A stretch of DNA of 23,942 nucleotides. It comes from an uncultured Collinsella sp. (GTDB lineage Bacteria > Actinomycetota > Coriobacteriia > Coriobacteriales > Coriobacteriaceae). Shown one piece after another: positions 1-6,881 of this stretch. The position numbers and the translations under genes were made by a program. Below the pieces are notes generated by a model, which made no database searches, was not told where the DNA came from, and was given only the letters and a program-made list of their open reading frames with translations. The stretch spans positions 1-23,942 of the forward strand of contig CALFDL010000177.1 in the NCBI GenBank assembly GCA_937950415.1. Direction: 5' to 3'. Position 1 is the stretch's first letter. Every line of letters starts with the position of its first letter.

Positions 1-2
1 CG

Positions 3-59
3 GCGCGCGAGCTCGCCTGCTGGGTATGGGCGGTCGGCCTCATGGCCGAGGAGGCGTAG
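3..59 (+). CDS. 3' end of a probable IS110-family transposase (partial)
   Basis: An open frame enters from the left edge and stops with TAG at 57-59. It gives 18 residues, ARELACWVWAVGLMAEEA. Transposases of the IS110 family often end in a segment of the type ARELAxFxWA, so this resembles the C-terminus of such a DEDD/serine recombinase. Only the tail is visible, so the catalytic domain and the subgroup (IS110 or IS1111) cannot be judged. A G-run/C-run hairpin (63-67 with 72-76) follows the stop directly. It could instead be the tail of an unrelated protein. Confidence is limited by the very short stretch. Confidence 0.5.
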   Translation, partial: ARELACWVWAVGLMAEEA

Positions 60-316
60 GGGGGGGGCGGTCCCCCGCACATAAGCCGATCACCCCGGAA
101 GCGGTTCGATCCGAAGCCGTTGAGGCGAACCTCAGGTCCCTTTTCTGCGAGCGCCCAGGGCGCCACACGCGTGCACAGACTGTCGGTTCGACGTAGAAGC
201 CTCAGCCGTAGCAACGGATTGCCCAGCGAGAGATCGCCGCGGGCGGATATTAAACTGCAAAGACGAGCGTCGGTAAGACACGCCGAGGTCGCCGCGGACG
301 GGCTGATATAGGGAGA
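60..316. other. Structured non-coding region after the transposase tail
   Basis: No convincing gene is present between the stop at 59 and the hairpin at 317. The stretch contains several short stems: GGGGG/CCCCC at 63-76, GCGCC/GGCGC around 150-162, and a CGG-TTCG-ATC-CGAA-GCCG stem near 104-120. An imperfect 16-bp direct repeat occupies 231-246 and 286-301 (14 of 16 identical). If the upstream frame belongs to the IS1111 subgroup of IS110 elements, the guide (seek/bridge) RNA would lie on this side of the gene. That is a possibility only. The right end of the element cannot be fixed from one copy. Confidence 0.35.
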
Positions 317-354
317 GGGCCTGACCCCATATCGTTGGGGCCAGGCCCGATTTT
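317..354 (+). terminator. Hairpin with T-run, probable terminator
   Basis: A 12-bp stem with one mismatch (317-328 with 337-348, loop of 8) is followed by GATTTTG on the plus strand. Read on the minus strand it has no U-tract, so it suits a plus-strand transcript such as the transposase better than the HAD gene that ends at 407. It could also be part of a dispersed palindromic repeat. Confidence 0.5.
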
Positions 355-384
355 GCCTCTTGACAATGTCCTGCTCATATTAAA

Positions 385-396
385 AGGAACGTCCCC
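385..396 (-). repeat. GGGGACGTTC motif, copy 1 (10 nt after the HAD stop)
   Basis: On the minus strand this reads GGGGACGTTCCT and begins 10 nt after the stop codon of the HAD gene. A copy matching 11 of 12 bases lies at 1391-1402, just after the adenine deaminase stop. The position relative to the two stops is alike. Confidence 0.45.
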
Positions 397-406
397 ATCT
401 GCCGGA

Positions 407-1201
407 TTAAGCGAGACTCTCCAGCACGCGACGGAGCTCCTGCTGGACGGCGTGGTCGCGATTACAACCCACCACGCGATCGGCCACCGCCTTGAGCGCG
501 GGGCGCGCGTTTTCCATCGCGCAGCCCGTGCCGACAAAGCGAATGATCTCGTAGTCGTTCATCGAGTCGCCAAACGCCATGATCTCGTCGCGTCCAATGC
601 CGTAATGCTCCGCAAGCTGTGCGATGCCCGAGGCCTTCGACACACCGGGCTGCATGGCATCGATCCACGCGTTGCCCGAAGGCGCAAAAGTAAAGAGCTG
701 ACCAAGTTCGCGCTGTAGCACGTACGCACTGTCCATAACGGCACCGTCGTCGCAAAAGATACTCGCTTTGATGATATTTACGCTGGGATCGGGCAGCTCC
801 CAAATGCGCTCGGCATTGGGAAGGTCCTTATCGACCTCACGCACGAACTTGCACTCGTCATCGAGCAGGAAGGACTTGGTTCGGTCAAAGAGCGCAAGAT
901 GCAGATTGGGAAACGTCCTGACGGCTTGGGCGAGCCTTCGAATCGCCAGGTGGGAATACACCTCACGGTCTACCATTTTGCCGTCGGCGAAGACCTGGGC
1001 GCCGTTGGCGGCGACAAAGTCCATCTTGTCGCGAACGGGCGCAAAGAACTCGCACAGGCGATCGTAGCGACGACCTGACGATGCGGCGAAATGCACGCCA
1101 TGCTCGTGTAGCGCCAGAATCAGTTCGTAGGTCTCGGGAGGCACCTGGCCGTTTTCGTCAAGCAACGTGCCGTCCATATCGGATGCAATCAGTTTAAACA
1201 T
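407..1201 (-). CDS. Cof-type HAD-IIB family phosphatase
   Basis: A haloacid dehalogenase-like hydrolase of 264 residues, the usual length for the Cof/YidA group. These enzymes remove phosphate from small sugar phosphates, nucleotides or cofactors such as FMN and PLP. The substrate cannot be read from sequence. Motif I is SDMDGTLLD with the nucleophile at D8 and the acid/base at D10. The lysine of motif III is in PGVSKASGI (K189), and motif IV is GDSMNDYE (211-218), which binds magnesium. The long segment between motifs I and III fits the type IIB cap. The ATG at 1201 is preceded by AAGGGAGC at good spacing, but that site is inside a long hairpin (see 1202-1268). The gene is separated from adenine deaminase by 206 bp and probably has its own promoter. 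A cytoplasmic enzyme; the family call is firm, the substrate unknown. Confidence 0.93.
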   Translation of the reverse strand: MFKLIASDMDGTLLDENGQVPPETYELILALHEHGVHFAASSGRRYDRLCEFFAPVRDKMDFVAANGAQVFADGKMVDREVYSHLAIRRLAQAVRTFPNLHLALFDRTKSFLLDDECKFVREVDKDLPNAERIWELPDPSVNIIKASIFCDDGAVMDSAYVLQRELGQLFTFAPSGNAWIDAMQPGVSKASGIAQLAEHYGIGRDEIMAFGDSMNDYEIIRFVGTGCAMENARPALKAVADRVVGCNRDHAVQQELRRVLESLA

Positions 1202-1206
1202 AGAAA

Positions 1207-1268
1207 AGCTCCCTTCGGGCTTGATGGAATCGGACGTATATCCGATTCCAACGTACCCAAAGGGAGCT
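1207..1268 (-). promoter_or_regulatory. Leader hairpin covering the HAD ribosome-binding site
   Basis: Two nested stems precede the HAD start codon. The outer one pairs 1207-1219 with 1256-1268 (13 bp; the single plus-strand mismatch becomes a G-U pair in the minus-strand RNA). The inner one pairs 1225-1234 with 1241-1250 (10 bp, perfect, loop of 6). A symmetric 5x5 internal loop lies between them. The Shine-Dalgarno AAGGGAGC (complement of 1208-1215) is inside the outer stem. The stem is followed by TTTTCT and then ATG, so it could also act as an attenuator. Confidence 0.6.
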
Positions 1269-1274
1269 CAAATA

Positions 1275-1303
1275 AGACTCCGCGGGCGTAAACGTTACAA
1301 GGA
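1275..1303 (-). promoter_or_regulatory. Possible promoter for the HAD gene
   Basis: On the minus strand TTGTAA and TCTTAT are separated by 17 bp upstream of the leader hairpin. Transcription would start close to the foot of that hairpin. The match to the sigma-70 consensus is only moderate, so this is tentative. Confidence 0.3.
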
Positions 1304-1352
1304 CCTGGCAAATAGTTCACACATGCCAGAGAACCCACAATCGCGGCGTCAG

Positions 1353-1374
1353 GCGACACGTCAAAGAGTGTCGC
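1353..1374. repeat. 7-bp inverted repeat between adenine deaminase and the HAD gene
   Basis: GCGACAC (1353-1359) and GTGTCGC (1368-1374) are separated by 8 nt. In the minus-strand RNA the hairpin lies about 35 nt after the adenine deaminase stop. It has no U-tract, so it is not a standard terminator. Confidence 0.4.
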
Positions 1375-1390
1375 AGGTGGCTAGTCGTTT

Positions 1391-1402
1391 AAGAACGTCC
1401 CC
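1391..1402 (-). repeat. GGGGACGTTC motif, copy 2 (5 nt after the adenine deaminase stop)
   Basis: On the minus strand this reads GGGGACGTTCTT, beginning 5 nt after the stop codon of adenine deaminase. It matches the copy at 385-396 at 11 of 12 positions. Confidence 0.45.
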
Positions 1403-1407
1403 GATGA

Positions 1408-3228
1408 TTAGTCGGCGTAGGTGAAGGTGGTGACGTCGAACATGCCCTCGGGACGGATGCGGAGCGTCGGGATCACCGGCAGGGGCAGGAAGATGATGCC
1501 CATGATGGGGTCGAGCGGCGGCTCAATACCCATGGCGCGCGCCTTGACCATAAAGTCGTCGTGCTGCGCGGCAACGTCCTCAGCCGTGCCTTCGCTCATC
1601 AGGCCGCCGAGCGCCAGCGGAATACGAGCCACGACCTCGCCGTTGCGCACCAGCACGTGACCGCCCTGGCCCACGGCCTCGACAGCAGCCATCATATCGG
1701 CGGCGTTGTCGCCCACCACGCACACGTTGTGCGAGTCGTGGCCGATCGTCGAGGCGATGGCACCGCCCGTGATGGTAAAGCCGCGCACCCAGCCACGACC
1801 GATGTGCTTGCCGACCAGGCCCAGGCCAGCGGGGCCATCGCCGTCGGCGCCCTCGGCCTGCAGCGACACGCCGCGGCCATGGCGCTCAATCAGCATAATG
1901 CGACGCAGGCCCTCGGCGCTCTCGGGGCGAGCCATACCCGTGATGACCTTACCCGGCACCACGTCGATCACGGCCTCGCCCGGCTTAAAGGCATAGTCGA
2001 ATACGTCGAGCGAAAGCTTCGGCAGCTTAACGGAGGCGCGCAGCTCATCGGCAAGGGCCGTAACCTCGGCCATCTCGGGTGCAATCTCGCCCACAAAGGT
2101 GCCGTCCTGCGCCACCAGAGCACCGGCGGCATATACGCGATGCGGAGCCGTGGCAAACGTCAGGTCATTGAGCACCAGCAGGTCGGCACGTTTGCCCGGG
2201 GCAATCGCACCGCGTAGTTCGTGCGGGTCGCGGCAGCCGTGATCTAGCCCAAACGCCTCAGCCGTGGAAAGGGACGCCATAGAGATGGCGACCACCGGGT
2301 CGACGCCGGCCTCGATGGCCACGCGGCAGGCGTTGTCGATCATGCCGGTCGAAAGCGCGTCGGAGGGAGCGCGGTCGTCGGTCGCAAAGCAGCAGCGGCG
2401 GGCGCGGGCGGGGTTTTCCAGCAGCATCGGAGACAGGTTGGCCAGGTCATGGCTGCACGTGCCCTCACGCAGCATCACATACATGCCGCGGGACAGTTTA
2501 TCGAGCGCCTCCTCGGGAATCGTCGACTCGTGGTCGGCGATAATACCCGCCGCGGCATAGGCGTTGAGGTCCTTGCCGGCAACGAGCGGCGCGTGGCCGT
2601 CAACCTGCTTGGACGGCGTCTGGTTGGCAGCATCGATGCGAGCACAGGTCTCGGGGTCGGCCATAAAGACGCCCGGCAGGTTCATCATTTCGCCCAGACC
2701 AAAGACATCGCCTGGATGCTCGGCAAAAAACGCCTGCATATCGGCAGCCGAAATAACGGCACCGGCCTGCTCGTCGGGCAGCGCGGGCACGCACGAAGGC
2801 ATCATGTACTTGATGGAGATGGGCGCGCGGCGGCCGTCCTCAATCATAAAGCGCAAGCCGTCGAGACCGGCAACATTGGCAATCTCGTGGCTGTCGGCAA
2901 TGGCGGTGGTGGTACCGCGCGTCGCCGCCATGCGCGCATACTCGGCGGGGCGGATGTTCGAGGACTCAATGTGCAGATGCCCGTCAATAAAACCGGGAGC
3001 GAGATAGCGACCCTGGCAGTCGATGACCTCAGTTGCCTCGTAGGTGCCAGCGGCATCGTCGCGACCATCGTAGAGCACGCCGACGATTACACCGTCCTTG
3101 ACAGCAACGCTACCGGGCGCCACACGCTGGCCATACACGTCGACAATCTGCGCATTGGTAAACAGCGCGTCGACGGGCACGCGCCCCTCGGCAGCATCGA
3201 TCACAGATCTCATGACCTCAACGGACAT
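1408..3228 (-). CDS. ade: Adenine deaminase
   Basis: Converts adenine to hypoxanthine and ammonia in purine salvage and catabolism, in the cytoplasm. The 606-residue length fits the amidohydrolase-superfamily adenine deaminase (AdeC). The metal-binding HLHIESS motif is at 84-90, and it is followed by SHEIANV (113-119), MPSCVPA, VDGHAPL, DHES and TDDRAP, all hallmarks of this family. The C-terminal third carries the conserved TIGHDSHN segment. I chose the ATG at 3228 because AAAGGAGT stands directly before it. The frame stays open upstream to 3309, but that extension looks unlike the family and crosses a promoter-like TACAAT. It is transcribed with no close partner: tyrS ends 225 bp upstream behind a strong terminator. 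The leader contains a possible attenuator (3249-3284). Confidence 0.96.
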   Translation of the reverse strand: MSVEVMRSVIDAAEGRVPVDALFTNAQIVDVYGQRVAPGSVAVKDGVIVGVLYDGRDDAAGTYEATEVIDCQGRYLAPGFIDGHLHIESSNIRPAEYARMAATRGTTTAIADSHEIANVAGLDGLRFMIEDGRRAPISIKYMMPSCVPALPDEQAGAVISAADMQAFFAEHPGDVFGLGEMMNLPGVFMADPETCARIDAANQTPSKQVDGHAPLVAGKDLNAYAAAGIIADHESTIPEEALDKLSRGMYVMLREGTCSHDLANLSPMLLENPARARRCCFATDDRAPSDALSTGMIDNACRVAIEAGVDPVVAISMASLSTAEAFGLDHGCRDPHELRGAIAPGKRADLLVLNDLTFATAPHRVYAAGALVAQDGTFVGEIAPEMAEVTALADELRASVKLPKLSLDVFDYAFKPGEAVIDVVPGKVITGMARPESAEGLRRIMLIERHGRGVSLQAEGADGDGPAGLGLVGKHIGRGWVRGFTITGGAIASTIGHDSHNVCVVGDNAADMMAAVEAVGQGGHVLVRNGEVVARIPLALGGLMSEGTAEDVAAQHDDFMVKARAMGIEPPLDPIMGIIFLPLPVIPTLRIRPEGMFDVTTFTYAD

Positions 3229-3248
3229 ACATACTCCTTTAACCGTAG

Positions 3249-3284
3249 AAAACAGCTGCGGAGCGGACAGGCCTTCACCGCAGC
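3249..3284 (-). promoter_or_regulatory. Possible attenuator in the adenine deaminase leader
   Basis: GCTGCGG and CCGCAGC (arms 3255-3261 and 3278-3284, loop of 16) form a 7-bp stem in the minus-strand leader. TGTTTTCT follows it, and then the Shine-Dalgarno site. Hairpin plus a short T-run before a start codon suggests transcription attenuation. The stem is short and I see no obvious alternative pairing. The conserved core of a purine riboswitch was not recognised. Confidence 0.35.
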
Positions 3285-3296
3285 AAGCCAACAGCC

Positions 3297-3302
3297 ATTG
3301 TA
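3297..3302 (-). promoter_or_regulatory. Promoter -10-like TACAAT before adenine deaminase
   Basis: TACAAT on the minus strand matches the -10 consensus at 5 of 6 positions and lies about 70 nt upstream of the chosen start. The -35 at 17 bp (TTAGCG) is poor. Confidence 0.35.
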
Positions 3303-3387
3303 TGCCCAAAAGGAAGCGCCGCTAACACCCCTTCCGCTTAACGGCACCGCCAAATGATCCCTCCGTCCCCAAGGGATCGTCGTAACC

Positions 3388-3421
3388 AAAAAAAGCCGCA
3401 GTCGGGAATCCCGGCTGCGGC
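3388..3421 (-). terminator. Intrinsic terminator of tyrS
   Basis: Arms of 12 bp (3395-3406 and 3410-3421, one mismatch, loop of 3) are followed on the minus strand by seven T residues (3388-3394). It lies about 30 nt after the tyrS stop codon. Confidence 0.9.
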
Positions 3422-3452
3422 CTTATTGCAACTTGTAAGGTCAACTCGCTCG

Positions 3453-4664
3453 TTAAATCAACTTAAAGCCCTTGCGCTTGCCCACGGAGAGGGTATCGCC
3501 CAGCTTGAGGGCGCTCGGGCCGATGTTGTAGCTCTTGGGAGCCACAGCCTTGCCATTGATCTTGACGCCGCCGCCGTCGATGTCGCGGCGGGCCTGACCG
3601 GCGCTGGCCGAAAGGCCCAGGTCCTTGAGCAGGCCAGCGAGGTAGATCTGACCCTCGTCGTTAACAGTCAGCTCAACGTGCTTCTCGGGGAAGTCGGCAA
3701 GCTGGCCTTCCTTGAACACACGGTCGAACTCGGCCTGGGCCTCGTCGCCGGCGCCGGCGCCGTGGTAGGTATCGCACAGGTCGCGACCCAGAGCGCGCTT
3801 GAGCTCGTAGGGGTCGGCGGAACCGTCGGCCAGGGCGGCATCGATCTTGTCGACCTCGGCCGGGGCGAGCGAGCTGGCCAGACGATAGTACTTGCCGATC
3901 ATCTCGTCGGGGATGGACATGGTCTTGCCGAACATATCCTTGGGAGCATCGGTCAGACCGATGTAGTTGCCATAGGACTTGGACATCTTGCGCACGCCGT
4001 CAGTGCCCTCGAGCAGCGGCATGGTGAGCGCAATCTGCGGCTCCATGCCCATCTTCTCCATGAGCTCGCGGCCGGCGAGTAGGTTGAAGAGCTGGTCGGT
4101 GCCGCCCATCTCGACGTCGGCCTTAATCTGAACGGAGTCGAAGGCCTGCATCACGGGGTACAGGAACTCGTGCAGGGCGATCGGCGTCTGAGACTGGTAG
4201 CGCTTGGTAAAGTCGTCGCGCTCAAGGATGCGAGCGACGGTGAACTTGGAGCACACCTGCAGCAGGCCGGCCAGGTCCATCGAAAGGATCCAGTCGCCGT
4301 TGTGCACGATGGTGGTCTTCTCGGGATCCAGGATCTTCATAGCCTGGCTCACGTAGGTCTCGGCGTTGGCCTCGATCTGCTCCTGCGAAAGCTGCGGACG
4401 CGTGGAGTTCTTGCCCGAGGGGTCGCCGATCAGCGCGGTGCCGTTGCCGATGATGAGGGTGACGTTGTGGCCCAGGTCCTGGAACTGACGCATCTTGCGC
4501 AGGGGCACGGCATGGCCCAGGTGCAGGTCGGGGCTGGTGGGATCGACGCCGAGCTTGATGTTGAGGGGCTCGCCCTTCTCAAGCTTCTTGCGAAGGTCGG
4601 CCTCGGGAACGATCTGCGCGGCGCCCGAGGTGATGATACGCATTTGCTCGTCAACAGACAGCAT
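3453..4664 (-). CDS. tyrS: Tyrosyl-tRNA synthetase
   Basis: Charges tRNA-Tyr with tyrosine using ATP. The 403-residue class I synthetase carries the HIGH-type signature as HLGH (48-51) and a complete KMSKS (226-230). The Rossmann core runs from about residue 30 to 235, and a C-terminal S4-like RNA-binding domain from about 340 ends in KRKGFKLI. The sequence style (IGDPSGKNSTRP, VEMGGTDQLFN) fits the TyrRS subgroup often called TyrZ. The ATG at 4664 follows AAAAAGGAGGATACCCA, an excellent ribosome-binding site. The space to the upstream U32 gene is only 96 bp, so there is no room for a T-box leader, and I saw none. A small bulged hairpin (4686-4712) lies in that gap. The strong terminator at 3388-3421 closes the unit. 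Confidence 0.97.
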   Translation of the reverse strand: MLSVDEQMRIITSGAAQIVPEADLRKKLEKGEPLNIKLGVDPTSPDLHLGHAVPLRKMRQFQDLGHNVTLIIGNGTALIGDPSGKNSTRPQLSQEQIEANAETYVSQAMKILDPEKTTIVHNGDWILSMDLAGLLQVCSKFTVARILERDDFTKRYQSQTPIALHEFLYPVMQAFDSVQIKADVEMGGTDQLFNLLAGRELMEKMGMEPQIALTMPLLEGTDGVRKMSKSYGNYIGLTDAPKDMFGKTMSIPDEMIGKYYRLASSLAPAEVDKIDAALADGSADPYELKRALGRDLCDTYHGAGAGDEAQAEFDRVFKEGQLADFPEKHVELTVNDEGQIYLAGLLKDLGLSASAGQARRDIDGGGVKINGKAVAPKSYNIGPSALKLGDTLSVGKRKGFKLI

Positions 4665-4685
4665 TGGGTATCCTCCTTTTTCTAT

Positions 4686-4712
4686 AGCACCCTCGCCGAA
4701 AACGGCGGTGCT
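4686..4712 (-). promoter_or_regulatory. Bulged hairpin just upstream of tyrS
   Basis: AGCAC-CCT-CGCCG and CGGCGGTGCT pair around an AAAA loop with a 3-nt bulge. In the minus-strand RNA the stem ends shortly before the tyrS Shine-Dalgarno and is followed by ATAGAAAAAGG, not a U-tract. Whether it ends the U32 transcript or regulates tyrS cannot be said. Confidence 0.35.
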
Positions 4713-4760
4713 GGAAGTCCATAAACTCTCTTATGATAACAAACTGACGCGACGCGGCAC

Positions 4761-6719
4761 CTACGACAGGAAAATCCTCGTCCTGCCGCATGCGTCAATG
4801 GCAACTGGCAGACGTGTACCCTCACGCTCGACCAGATAGCGTACCTGCCGACGACGCAAGCAGTCGCGGCAACGAACCTGTCCCGTCGCATCGGTGGCGC
4901 AGACGCCCTCGGCGGTCAGCAGGCAGTGCTCGCACACCATAAGCTCGGGACGGTCGGCATCGACAGGCCCCAAGACACCGGGACAAGCGGCAAGCTCGGC
5001 AACACGCTCCGCATCATTGCCGAGCAACTCGGCCGGCAAGTACACCCGCCCCGCACCGAGTCCGCGCAGCCAGGCAAGCGTGGCCCGATTCGCGCAGAAC
5101 ACCGGCGCCGCCACGTCAAACGTCACGCCCAGCTCGCGAGCGATCGCCACCTGCCCCAGGTTGCGGCAGACGATGCGCCCGGCACGCTGCATCAGTGAGC
5201 GGGTCCAGTCAGCGTCACTCGCGCGGCACACCTCGTCAAGCACCACAACGGCGTCGGACAAATCGAGTTCCCCGCGCGGGTCGGCATCCATCAGCTGCCA
5301 AGCAAAAACCATGCGAGTGGGAACCGCGCACTCCACCAACTCCGTCGATGCACCGCCATCCACCGCAACGCCCTCAAAGGGCAGCACTTCAACGGCACGC
5401 TCAACGGGCGCAATCGCATCCGCCTCGGCCCGCATGCGCTCCAACACCGCCGCCGTCTGATCCAACACGCCGGCGCTGCGAATCAGGTATACCTCGCAGC
5501 CCGTGTCCACCTTACGCTTGCAATGCACGACGACGCGCTTCCCCGCTGCGGCATCCACCGGGCAGGGCACCTGCGGCCAGCGCTTGGGCACATCGGGACG
5601 CGCGTCGGCACCCGGATAGAACCGAATCTCGAGCGTGTCACCCGCCGCCACGGCGGCGTCGAGCTCAACGGTCACCTCTTCGTGGCCCACAGCGACCAAA
5701 CGCCCCACGCGCACGCCCTGGTTAATTGCGCGCTCAAAGCTCATCAGCTCGGCACCCGAACGCCCTCGCAGGTACGTATCGGTAAACCCACGGTTAAACG
5801 ACCTCCCCAGCTCGCGTTCAAGCTCTTCCACGGCATCGGGGTCCCACGCGCCGTCGCGCAGCATATCGAGTGCCCGGCGCCACACCCGCACCACGTTGAA
5901 TACGTAATCGGGGTTCTTCATGCGCCCCTCGATCTTGAGCGACGCCACGCCGGCATCTACAAGCTCGGGCAGATGTGCAATACCCAGATAGTCGCGCGGG
6001 CACAGCAGGCGATCTCCCTCGACGGCGACAACGCTCTGTCCCGCCTCGTCCACCAGGTCGTACGCCAGACGGCACGGCTGCGTGCAGTCGCCGCGCATCG
6101 CCGAGCGCCCACGCCGCAGGGCCGAAAACTCGCACGCCCCCGAATAGCCGATGCAAATCGCACCGTGGCAGAATACCTCGATGGGCACGCCCGTGGCACA
6201 TAGCGCCGCAATCTCGTCGACCGCCAGCTCGCGTGCCGTCGTCACGCGCTCGACTCCCAGCTCATCGGCGGCAAGCCGCACGGCGCCTTCGCTGTGAACG
6301 CCCGCCTGCGTAGACAGGTGAATCTCGACCCCGGGAATCGCCGTGCGCAGCGCGCAGGCCAGCCCGGCATCGGCGACAATCAGAGCATCGCCGCCCAGCT
6401 CCAGTGCATGAGCTCCCAACGCCACCGCGTCGGACAACTCATCGTCAAACACGAACACGTTGAGCGTCACGTACACACGCACGCCATGGGCATGCGCCAC
6501 GGCACAACCGCGCGCAAACTCGTCATCCGTAAAGCCATGAGCGCTCACACGGGCGTTAAAGCCGCCCAACCCCGCATAGATGGCATCCGCACCCGCGGCG
6601 ATGGCCGCAAGCATCTGGTCGAGCCCGCCCGCCGGCGCCAGCAGCTCGGGCAGCGCCGCACCGGCAGCATCCAATCCAGTCTCGTATTGTCCGCTCGGCC
6701 CCATCGTCCGAATCGCCAT
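4761..6719 (-). CDS. Peptidase U32 family protein, probably an RNA-hydroxylation enzyme
   Basis: The 652-residue protein belongs to the U32 family. Characterised members such as RlhA and TrhP hydroxylate 23S rRNA or tRNA wobble uridine, and others are annotated as collagenase-like peptidases. The N-terminal barrel starts with ELLAPAGG (25-32) and DAIYAGL. The conserved cysteine region is EVFCHGAICIGYSGAC followed by GDCTQPC (C184, C189, C196, C212, C216), likely iron-sulfur ligands. SLKIEGRMK spans 260-268 and SFNRGFT follows. The C-terminus adds two CxxC pairs (C596/C599 and C617/C620), which look like a small zinc ribbon. I chose the ATG at 6719 because TAAGGAG lies 7 nt before it; the frame remains open to 6746. 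The exact RNA substrate is unknown; the SFNRGFT-containing form is closest in style to Bacillus YrrO/TrhP2. Confidence 0.9.
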   Translation of the reverse strand: MAIRTMGPSGQYETGLDAAGAALPELLAPAGGLDQMLAAIAAGADAIYAGLGGFNARVSAHGFTDDEFARGCAVAHAHGVRVYVTLNVFVFDDELSDAVALGAHALELGGDALIVADAGLACALRTAIPGVEIHLSTQAGVHSEGAVRLAADELGVERVTTARELAVDEIAALCATGVPIEVFCHGAICIGYSGACEFSALRRGRSAMRGDCTQPCRLAYDLVDEAGQSVVAVEGDRLLCPRDYLGIAHLPELVDAGVASLKIEGRMKNPDYVFNVVRVWRRALDMLRDGAWDPDAVEELERELGRSFNRGFTDTYLRGRSGAELMSFERAINQGVRVGRLVAVGHEEVTVELDAAVAAGDTLEIRFYPGADARPDVPKRWPQVPCPVDAAAGKRVVVHCKRKVDTGCEVYLIRSAGVLDQTAAVLERMRAEADAIAPVERAVEVLPFEGVAVDGGASTELVECAVPTRMVFAWQLMDADPRGELDLSDAVVVLDEVCRASDADWTRSLMQRAGRIVCRNLGQVAIARELGVTFDVAAPVFCANRATLAWLRGLGAGRVYLPAELLGNDAERVAELAACPGVLGPVDADRPELMVCEHCLLTAEGVCATDATGQVRCRDCLRRRQVRYLVEREGTRLPVAIDACGRTRIFLS

Positions 6720-6836
6720 CGGCAAACTCCTTACCAAGGTATGCATTCACTCTGAAAAATGCCGTCTTCCAGCATACACGAGGCCTCGCGCGCCCCGTTT
6801 GGTTTATCGTGTAATAACTTATGTCCATCCTGCCCC

Positions 6837-6854
6837 GACGGCACATCCGCCGTC
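6837..6854 (+). promoter_or_regulatory. Short hairpin in the divergent gap, upstream of the PBP start
   Basis: GACGGC (6837-6842) and GCCGTC (6849-6854) flank a 6-nt loop, about 27 nt before the PBP start codon. The 162-bp divergent region between 6720 and 6881 must hold promoters for both genes, but I found no convincing pair of -35/-10 boxes. AT-rich DNA at 6798-6825 is the best place to look. Confidence 0.3.
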
Positions 6855-6881
6855 CGGCACGACATACCTGGAGGTCAATAT

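Noticed and set aside
3229..3387. Purine riboswitch upstream of adenine deaminase
   Set aside because: The conserved junction and loop sequences of the purine aptamer were not found; only a simple hairpin is present.
4665..4760. T-box riboswitch upstream of tyrS
   Set aside because: Only 96 bp are available, and neither the T-box bulge sequence nor a specifier stem was seen.
6759..6881. Upstream extension of the penicillin-binding protein
   Set aside because: The 41 extra residues are unlike the family and lack a membrane or signal pattern, and the ATG at 6882 has a good ribosome-binding site.
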